Positions 56,201 through 64,000 of a DNA stretch of 64,000 nucleotides are shown in pieces. How positions within the stretch are numbered: position 1 is the first letter of the stretch; the number at the start of each line of letters is the position of its first letter. The notes under the pieces were generated by a model, which was given only the letters and a program-made list of their open reading frames with translations, ran no database searches and was not told the DNA's origin. Position numbers and translations under genes: made by a program. This DNA comes from Cannabis sativa (Eukaryota > Streptophyta > Magnoliopsida > Rosales > Cannabaceae), in contig NC_083610.1 in NCBI RefSeq assembly GCF_029168945.1, positions 48,935,429-48,999,428 of the forward strand, in the 5' to 3' direction.

Positions 56201-57000
56201 ATATATATTTATAGAAAATTAAATTTGAGTTGTAAATTAATTTATATTAATTTTGTAACAACTTAAATTGAATATTTTTCTAAATATTTATTGGAAACTA
56301 TTACTAAGATGGAAATAATTCATGTTATTTTTATATCCATCTAAGTAAAATTTATAAATATTAAATTAAAATTTATATTTGGAATTTTTCATTCTAAATT
56401 GGAAATTTTAATTAAATAAATATATATTCAAAATAAATAGAATAAATAAAGAGAATCAAAGAAAATACAACTCACTTTAAATAATGAGCTTGATTATTAT
56501 TAAGACATTCGATCTCCATTGTGGGTTTTACACCGCGTTTGTTTTAGTGAGTAATCCTCCCTAATGGAGGAACGTTCATTAGCAATTTCGCACCGTTTAA
56601 CCTCGCATGATAAGTAGTTTGTAAGTGTTTTGTATGGTATGGATCACCCTAATGGTGGCGACCATACTTGACTTGCAAATTATGAAACAATGGTGGAAGC
56701 TCATAAGATAGAATTGCCTTGACTCTCGCCTAAACGGGACAACGTTGAATTCCAATCTTGATCGAATAAAAGGTTGCTAGAATGGTTAACATTTTAGACG
56801 AGCTGACAACTCTATTCAATGAATGGTAGCTTTGACTCTCGCCTAAACGGGACACTGATATCAGTTTGTTGAAAACCTTGGAAATTATTTAGGATTATAA
56901 GTTTTAGTATTTTCACTTGTCATTCCTACTTGCTATATGCTTATAATTTCTGAATTGTGTATGAATTTATATTGAACCATGTTATTTTCTGTTATTAAGT
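53246..57000 (+). other. Leader of the nested Copia element
   Basis: Collinear with the outer copy's leader and with the minus-strand element's leader. It contains an AT-rich part with repeated AAGATATTTT units (53800-53930) and the duplicated 20-nt box at 56721-56740 and 56834-56853. No coding sequence. Confidence 0.75.
56721..56853 (+). promoter_or_regulatory. Duplicated leader box GACTCTCGCCTAAACGGGAC
   Basis: Exact 20-nt copies at 56721-56740 and 56834-56853. The same pair is at 62316-62335 and 62429-62448 in the outer copy and, with small changes, at 18475-18610 in the minus-strand element. A weaker related phrase, TTGACTTTCGCTAATCGAAG, lies at 57219-57238. Confidence 0.8.
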
Positions 57001-59640
57001 TGTAGTTTAATTTCGAATCTTCATTGTTGGTCTAACTTGGCTTGTTTATCTAATGAGATAAATCCCTAGTGGATTTTCACCATTAGACATTCATAATAGT
57101 GTTAGATCTCGAAAGATAAATATTGTATATGCGACATCTAGTTGTTCATCAATTGATGACACCTTAGACTAGTATTTTTACGATATGAAACAAGAAGATT
57201 GTATAAATAAGATTACTTTGACTTTCGCTAATCGAAGCATCGTTGGATTCTTATTTTAAACGAAATTATCCTAATTCCTCTTAGCTTATTCATTTCGAAT
57301 TAGCTCAATAATATATCATTGGATGAATGGTCTATAAATCATTTCATGTCATTTTATATGACGCATATGATTATAATCCCGAAATTCTATTCCCAATTGA
57401 TATAAATCCTCAATCTTAGAAATCTCCTACTTGTATGGGCAAATCTGACTTAGAGTTTAACTAGTAGTGCTGGTCCACGATAGAATTACTCATAATATTT
57501 GGTATAAATTTAAGTCTTTGACTTTAATTTTAGATTCCAAATAGAAATTTTCTTATATTTCTATTTCCAAAATACAATACAGTTACACTTTTTCAAGTGT
57601 TTAATATCCATCTTCTATTAATGGATTAAAACTGTATGGAATATGAGTTAGGTATTCTGTGACCAGGATCCACTTGGAGTATTCTAAGAACTCTTTGATG
57701 TAACTAAACCTATGTCATCAATAAACACTACCATTTTTTTAATCTATGGCATTTGTATCTTGTTCATAGTGGATTTGACGAGATCAATCTCTGCAAAGAG
57801 TTAATATGCCTATATCCACTGAAAGTAGTTCATCTCATTCGCAGATGGATATACATTCAGGGGTAGATATGAGTTTTTCGTTGTATTCTTAAAACGATCA
57901 CTCTAGATTATATCTTATGCAAAGAAATTTGAAATGTTTAAAAATTTCATTAATTTCTAGCAATGGTTAATACCATTAAGGTAAGTGGTTAAAGATCTTG
58001 CGAACTGATAGGGGTGGAGAAATAGTTAGTAGTTATGCAGTTCAAAGATCATTAAATTGATTTTTGAATTATATCCAAACTTACCTCCCCAGAAATTTCG
58101 AGTTGCATATTGATGATTAGTTACTAGTCGTTGCCTAAATCCTTCTATGGTAATACAATTTCAGAATGATGTAATGGTTGGGTACTTAATGTAAATCATT
58201 ACTAGATTCATGGATGACCTAATCAAAATCTTAAGAAAAGCTAGAACTGTTAACCATGGTTTCTTAGCTATTCTAAGTGATTAGGGGTGGACCATCCCAT
58301 TGTCAATAGATAAGAAAGTGTTTGTTCAAACAAATACTACTATTCTAAGATAATGACTAAGTCTGAAAACAAGTTGCAAATAAAGGAGATATTTTTCTTG
58401 ATTCCAAAAGTGTTCTATCATCTTATATAACATATGATGATCCCACTGCCTCTGTTGTCTTGTCACAACCGAAGAGATCAATACCATTTAGTTTTCTTCG
58501 ACATAATTCACGGTACCTTGTCGTAGTGGGAGAGTTTCTAGGAACTCACCTTCTTATGACTTGGGAGACACTAGTGATTAAAATCCATTGTGAGTTTAAA
58601 CAAGTAATGGATTGTCAAGATAAGAAACTAAGAAGAAAGCCAATAGAACTATGGTTTAATCCAGTCACATGGAATAACCTAAAGTTTTCTATTAGAAGGA
58701 CATAAAAGGAAATTTTCGTTTATAAGTCCATTCAATGGACTTAACAAAACTTCCTGTTCCTAGTATTATAGGTTTGAGTTTATCTAAACCTATGGCTTGT
58801 GGTATACCTGGTAATTACTTACTCTAATGCAAGCAAGTTACTTTAGTAAGATGCTGAAGCATTTTCTTTCTAATAGCAATCTATAGAAGCTTCACAACTT
58901 CTTAGACATAGATTTTATTTATCTAAGGAAAAGTCTCAACTATTCCAGAAAAGATAAAGCCATGAAAGAATTTCTTAAATCAACAGTGAGAGGTCTTAGA
59001 TATGCTTTTGTATGCCTTAGACCAGACACCTGCTGTTGAGTGGGAGTAATGAGTAGGTATCTGATTAATCCAGGAGAAGAACATTGGAACACAATCAAGT
59101 AAATCCTAAGATTAAGAAGAGGAACTATATGTTAGTCTATAAGGGTGTGTTTAAAACTCTTAGACTACACCATATCAGATTTCAAAATTTGCCTTTGTGC
59201 TAGAAAATCTTTCTGATAAGATGGTGGTTACTCTGGGGGTGGAATAGTGATTTTGGAGAAGTGTAAAAACCTATCTGAAATCTCTAGGTCTACCAGAGAG
59301 AGACTGAATGTTAAAGCTGCAGGAAAGGTACTTATTTAGTCTAAGGAAAGTTCTATATATTTTTGGCATCATTCCAAATTGCCTTAAACTACTAGTGTTA
59401 ATTTCCTGATTAACCAAAAGTAGTTGCCAAAGGTATAGAATCCAGTATCCCAAGAGAGTAGACATATAGAGAGGAATTTAACATTATCAATGATTTTGTG
59501 ATTAAGGAAGAGTAATAGTGGAGAAAAGGTTGTGGTTAATTCAACTTTTCAGATCCTATTACGAGGAGTTTACTACTACTACACTTGATTTGTATATCAA
59601 GGTGTTGAGATTATTTGAAACGCACTTTTTGTTTTATATT
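57001..59640 (+). pseudogene. Shredded Copia gag-pol of the nested element
   Basis: Fragments in pol order but in changing frames: pre-integrase LWHLYLVHSGFDEINLCKE (57743-57800 region), integrase KILRTDRGGE (57990-58020), RNase H-region phrases resembling RPDTCC..WE*..RYLINPGEEHWN (59015-59090), and a C-terminal GIESSIPRE then HIERNLTLS (59430-59490). Stops are frequent and the total is much shorter than a normal pol, so RT is largely deleted. 57001-57700, where gag would lie, shows nothing recognisable. The same remnants at the same places occur in the outer copy from 63330. Confidence 0.75.
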
Positions 59641-59656
59641 AGTGCAAGTGGGAGTT

Positions 59657-61549
59657 TGTTGGGTTTTATGCCCTAAATAAAACTCATTTCAATATAATCA
59701 GATTTACTTATTAATATAGATCAGAAATAACATTTAATGTTGCATGGTTCACATGATTTATTTCATGATTATATGTACATAATGTATAAATTCATCTGAA
59801 ACCCTTTTCACATACTTGATCCTGTTTATTGTGCCGTCAACACATTGGAAAGTAAACATGGCTATGTGAATAAAGTTTCATAGATTTATCAAACACAGGG
59901 TTTTACTGATATGATAATCTACAACAAGAGTTTACTTGTATTTGAGAAATACTATGTTCTTTCCAGAACATTGGTTAAAGTAAAGCTCAGGTTGGATGCA
60001 TGGAGTATGCATCGAAAGGGACCGATATTGAACTTTGACTTAGATTTATTAAACTTACCGTAATATCTATTCAAGTCAATATCGCCTAGTTGATCCTAGA
60101 TCAAATGTTCTTAATCCTGTTATGATTAGGCTCAATCTTGAAAGGCTATTCGTGTTCTTTGATTTGTTAGTTAAGCCTACTTTTAGGTCAGGGTGATACG
60201 TACATTTTGGGAACACGGTAGTGCAATTGAGTGGGAGTGCTATCATAAACATGGAATCTATAGCTTCTATCTGGCGAATAGTAAGCAAAGGATGATCTCC
60301 TTCGAGCTTGACCAAACGAACATAAATGGTGGAGTACTCATTTCACATAAGCTGAAATATCATTTATACGGGGTCAAGTGTTTTAAGGAATAAATACATT
60401 GTAGGGTGTAACGGTAATCTAATCCCTTTACAGTGTAGATCATTCATATAGAGGATCATTGATCACATTAGGATTATAACAATGGATAACTAATGATGTG
60501 TCTATATGGTGGAACATATAGAGCATTCTATATACTGAGAGTGCAATTCTAAGTTCTATGCGTGGATTCAACGAAGAATTAATAAGTTAGTGAATTTTAG
60601 TGCTAAATTCTTGATCTACTTATTGGAAGCTCGGTTATATAGACCCATGGTCCCCCCACTAGTTGAGATAATATTGCTTGTAAGACTCATGTAATTGGTT
60701 TTGATTAATCAATTATAATTCTCAAATCAGACTATGTCTATTTGTGAATTTTTCACTAAGTAAGGGCGAAATTGTAAAGAAAGAGTTTATAGGGGCATAT
60801 TTGTTAATTATGATACTTTGTATGGTTCAATTAATAAATATGATAAATGACAATATTATTTAATAATTATTTATAGTTATTAAATAGTTAGAATTGGCAT
60901 TTAAATGGTTGAATTAGGAAATTGGCATTTTTGAGAAAATCAGATACAAAAGGTGTTAAAATTGCAAAATTGCAAAGCCCAAGGCCCAATCCATTAAAGC
61001 TATGGCCGGCCACCTATTGTAGGTTTTTAAGTTGATTTTTTCATTATTTTAATGCCATATAATTCAAATCTAACCCTAGTGGAATGCTATAAATAGATAG
61101 TGAAGGCTTCAGAAAAAAGAGACTTTTCTTCTGACACTTTCTGAATCAGAAAACTGAGCCTTTTCTCTCCCTATCTTTAGCTACCACTTCTTCTTTCTTC
61201 TTACTTTAAATTTCGAAATTACTTTAGTGTATGAGTAGTGCCCACACACATCAAGTGATACATCAATCATAGTGAGGAAGATCGTGAAGAAAGACATTCA
61301 GCAAAGGAGATTCAGCATCAAGGATTCAGAGAAAGAGATCCAGGTTTAGATATTGATAATGCTCTGCTACAGAAAGGAATCAAGGGCTAGATATCTGAAC
61401 GGAAGGAGTCATTATGTTCCGCTGCAACCAATGTAAGGTTTCTTAAACTTTATATGTGTTTATTTCATCGTTTTAGAAAGTTCATATTTAGGATGTTAAT
61501 AAACATACTTGTGAGTAGATCTAAGATCCTGGTAAAATAAATTCCAACA
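59657..61549 (+). repeat. 3' LTR of the nested Copia element
   Basis: 1893 bp, TATAAATAG at 61088-61096, followed by the target duplication AAATC. Confidence 0.93.
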
Positions 61550-61554
61550 AAATC

Positions 61555-63320
61555 TAGATAGGTGATATTTTTGCTTGAAGTATTTTTCTAGTGTATTTAA
61601 TTAAATAGAAAATTAATATTCATCATCATACTTAAATATTTGAAATTTTTCTTATATATTTAATTAAATAGGAAAAATTATATTTTTTTGTTGTAAATTA
61701 ATTTTATTAATTAATTTTGGGTTAGAATAATTTTTTCCAGGATTAATTTTTTATTTTAACATGCATTTTCGAAAATTGTATCCTTGAATACTTTAATTTT
61801 TCGAAATGCAATATATATTTATAGAAAATTAAATTCGAGTTGTAAATTAATTTTGTAACAACTTAAATTGAATATTTTTCTAAATATTTATTGGAAATTA
61901 TTACTAAGATGGAAATAATTCATGTTATTTTCTTATCCATCTAAGTAAAATTTATAAATATTAAATTAAAATTTATATTTAGAATTTTTTATTCTGAATT
62001 GGAAATTTTAATTAAATAAATATATTTAAAATAAATAGATTTAATAAAGAGAATCAAAGAAAATACAACTCTCTTTAAATAATGAGCTTTATTATTAAGA
62101 CATTCGATCTCCATTGTGGGTTTTACACCGCGTTTGTTTTAGTGAGTAATCCTCCCTAATGGAGGAACGTTCATTAGCAATTTCGCACCGTTTAACCTCG
62201 CATGATAAGTAGTTTGTAAGTGTTTTGTATGGTATGGATCACCCTAATGGTGGCGACCATACTTGACTTGCAAATTATGAAACAATGGTGGAAGCTCATA
62301 AGATAGAATTGCCTTGACTCTCGCCTAAACGGGACAACGCTGAATTCCAATCTTGATCGAATAAAAGGTTGCTAGAATGTTTAACATTTTAGACGAGCTG
62401 ACAACTCTATTCAATGAATGGTAGCTTTGACTCTCGCCTAAACGGGACACTGATAAGTTTGTTGAAAACCTTGAAAATTATTTAGGATTGTAAGTTTTAG
62501 TATTTTCACTTGTCATTCCTACTTGTTATATGTTTATAATTTCTGAATTGTGTATGAATTTATATTGAACCATGTTATTTTCTGTTATTAAGTTGTAGTT
62601 TAATTTCGAATCTTCATTGTTGGTCTAACTTGGCTTGTTTATCTAATGAGATAAATCCCTAGTGGATTTTCACCATTAAACATACATAATAGTGTTAGAT
62701 CTCGAAAGATAAATATTGTATATGCGACATCTATCTGTTCATCAATTGATGACACCTTAGACTAGTATTTTTACGATATGAAACAAGAAGATTGTATAAA
62801 TAAGATTACTTTGACTTTCGCTAATCGAAGCATCGTTGGATTCTTATTTTAAACGAAATTATCCTAATTTCTCTTAGCTTATTCATTTCGAATTAGCTCA
62901 ATAATATATCATTTGGATGAATGGTCTATAAATCATTTCATGTCATTCTATATTTTCTCTTAAGAAATTAAATGACGCATATGATTATAATCCCGAAATT
63001 CTATTCCCAATTGATATAAACCCTCAATCTTAGAAATCTCCTACTTGTATGGGCAAATCTGACTTAGAGTTTAAATAGTAGTGGTGGTCCAAGAAAGAAT
63101 TACTCATTATATTTGGTTGAATTTAAGTCTTTGACTTTAATTTTAGAATCCAAACAGAAATTTTCTTATATTTCTAATTCCAGATACAATACAGTTACAC
63201 TTTCTCAAGTGTTTAATATCCATCTTTTATTAATGGATTCAAACTGTATGGAATATGAGTTAGGTATTCTGTGACCAGGATCCACTTGCACTATTCTAAG
63301 AATTCTTTTATAAACCTAAG
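61555..63320 (+). other. Leader of the outer Copia element, second part
   Basis: Continues from 51336. Collinear with 55921-57700, differing by substitutions and indels (for example an extra TTTTCTCTTAAGAAATTAA-like piece near 62952). Holds the duplicated box at 62316-62335 and 62429-62448. Confidence 0.75.
62316..62448 (+). promoter_or_regulatory. Duplicated leader box, outer Copia copy
   Basis: Exact GACTCTCGCCTAAACGGGAC at 62316-62335 and 62429-62448, 113 bp apart, the same spacing as in the nested copy. Confidence 0.8.
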
Positions 63321-64000
63321 TCATCAAAAGACACTACCACATTTTTTTAATCTATGGCATTTGTATCTTGTTCATAGTGGATTTGACAAGATCAATCTCT
63401 GCAAAGAGTTAATATGCCTATATCCACTGAAAGTAGTTCATCTCATTCGCAGATGGATGTACATTCAGGGGTGGATATGAGTTTTTCGTTGTATTCTTAA
63501 AACGATCACTCTAGATTATACCTTATGCAAAGAAATTTGAAATTTTTGAAAAATTTCATTAATTTCTAGCAATGGTTAAAACCATTAAGGTAAGTGGTTA
63601 AAGATCTTGCGAACTGATAGGGGTGGAGAAATAGTTAGTAGATATGCAGTTCAAAGATCATTAAATTGATTTTTGAATTATATCCAAACTTACCTCCCGT
63701 AAATTTTGAGTTGCATGTTGATGATTAGTTACTAGTCGTTGCCTAATTCCTTCTATGGTAATACAATTTCAGAATGATGTAATGGTTGTATACTTAATGT
63801 AAATCATTACTAGATTCATGGATGACCTAATCAAAATCTTAAGAAAAGCTAGAACTGTTAACCATGGTTTCTTAGCTATTCTAAGTGATTAGGGGTGGAC
63901 CATCCCATTGTCAATAGATAAGAAAGTGTTTGTTCAAACAAATACTACTTTTCTAAGATAATGACTAAGTCTGAAAACAAGTTGCAAATAAAGGAGATAT
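63321..64000 (+). pseudogene. Shredded Copia pol of the outer element, running off the window
   Basis: Contains the same decayed pre-integrase phrase (NLWHLYLVHSGFDKINLCKE, about 63348-63408) and integrase phrase KILRTDRGGE (about 63602-63632) as the nested copy, with identical placement of stops and frame changes nearby. The rest lies beyond 64000. Confidence 0.7.

Larger units (their letters stand above)
51337..61549 (+). mobile_element. Nested long-LTR Copia element, complete but non-coding
   Basis: LTRs 51337-53230 and 59657-61549 are almost identical, and the 5-mer AAATC flanks the element (51332-51336, 61550-61554). The sequence that continues after the insertion (TCTAGATAGGTGATATTTTTGC) is present uninterrupted inside this element at 55921, confirming that it inserted into its own relative. 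The interior keeps the leader and a shredded pol with no frame above about 80 codons. A purine tract AAGTGGGAG precedes the 3' LTR. Recent insertion, presumably trans-mobilised. Confidence 0.93.
46833..64000 (+). mobile_element. Long-LTR Copia element, 5' part, interrupted by a second copy and running off the window
   Basis: 5' LTR 46833-48729, primer site 48732-48744, leader 48745-51336, then (after the nested copy and its duplicated AAATC) leader and pol remnants 61555-64000. The 3' half lies outside the window. Leader and pol remnant match those of the nested copy nearly base for base, including the same decay, so both descend from one already-defective template. Confidence 0.85.

Overview
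This is a transposon-dense, AT-rich plant nuclear segment. It holds one intact host gene, a five-exon LysM GPI-anchored protein of the LYM1/LYM3 type with plant introns (11940-14291). Almost everything else is LTR retrotransposon, plus one LINE and several TIR elements. The gene structure, the element families (Athila, Ty1/Copia, Tekay-like, Tat-type, L1-type LINE with RNase H) and the base composition point to a dicot. The species cannot be fixed from sequence alone.

Layout. 1-11183: a decayed TIR (MULE-like) element with arms at about 607-885 and 8703-8932 + 11149-11183. It carries a host-gene-like fragment split by a hAT-like insertion (8-bp TSD), and a MITE at 2590-8697 that is itself split by a Copia element with identical 253-bp LTRs (2786-8176). 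A 5'-truncated LINE (8933-11137, 11-bp TSD) sits in its right arm. 11184-15100: the LYM gene and flanks. 15100-15431: a MITE. 15432-23840: a truncated minus-strand Copia element with a long LTR that contains a hAT-like insertion. 23841-26234: a Tekay-like Ty3 remnant. 26235-45329: two copies of a Tat-type LTR+gag segment arranged as a large inverted repeat. An Athila element (28335-44164, TSD AGCCC) later split one arm, and a small non-coding Tat-type element (37512-42675, TSD TTATG) then split one Athila LTR. 45335-46655: a fragment of a long Copia LTR. 46833-64000: a plus-strand Copia element whose leader was hit by a second copy of the same family (51337-61549, TSD AAATC). Both copies carry only shredded pol.

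How the parts relate. The Athila and first long-LTR Copia elements have recognisable gag-pol with a few stops each. The youngest insertions by LTR identity (2786-8176, 37512-42675, 51337-61549) have no usable coding sequence, so they were presumably moved in trans by related active elements.

The most unusual signal is in two of these non-coding elements. The Copia element at 2786-8176 carries many dispersed short hairpins whose loops repeat CCTGAAGT or a close variant while the stems differ. The element at 37512-42675 carries a ~70-bp array in which each unit encodes a 16-nt GAACC-N6-GGTTC hairpin and a 17-nt GCGAC-N7-GTCGC hairpin, followed by a looser set of GAGC...GCTC hairpins. I know of no described function for these arrays. 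A duplicated 20-nt leader box shared by three long-LTR Copia elements is a second candidate for a cis-acting retroelement RNA signal. All of this is read by eye; no alignment, folding or database search was run.
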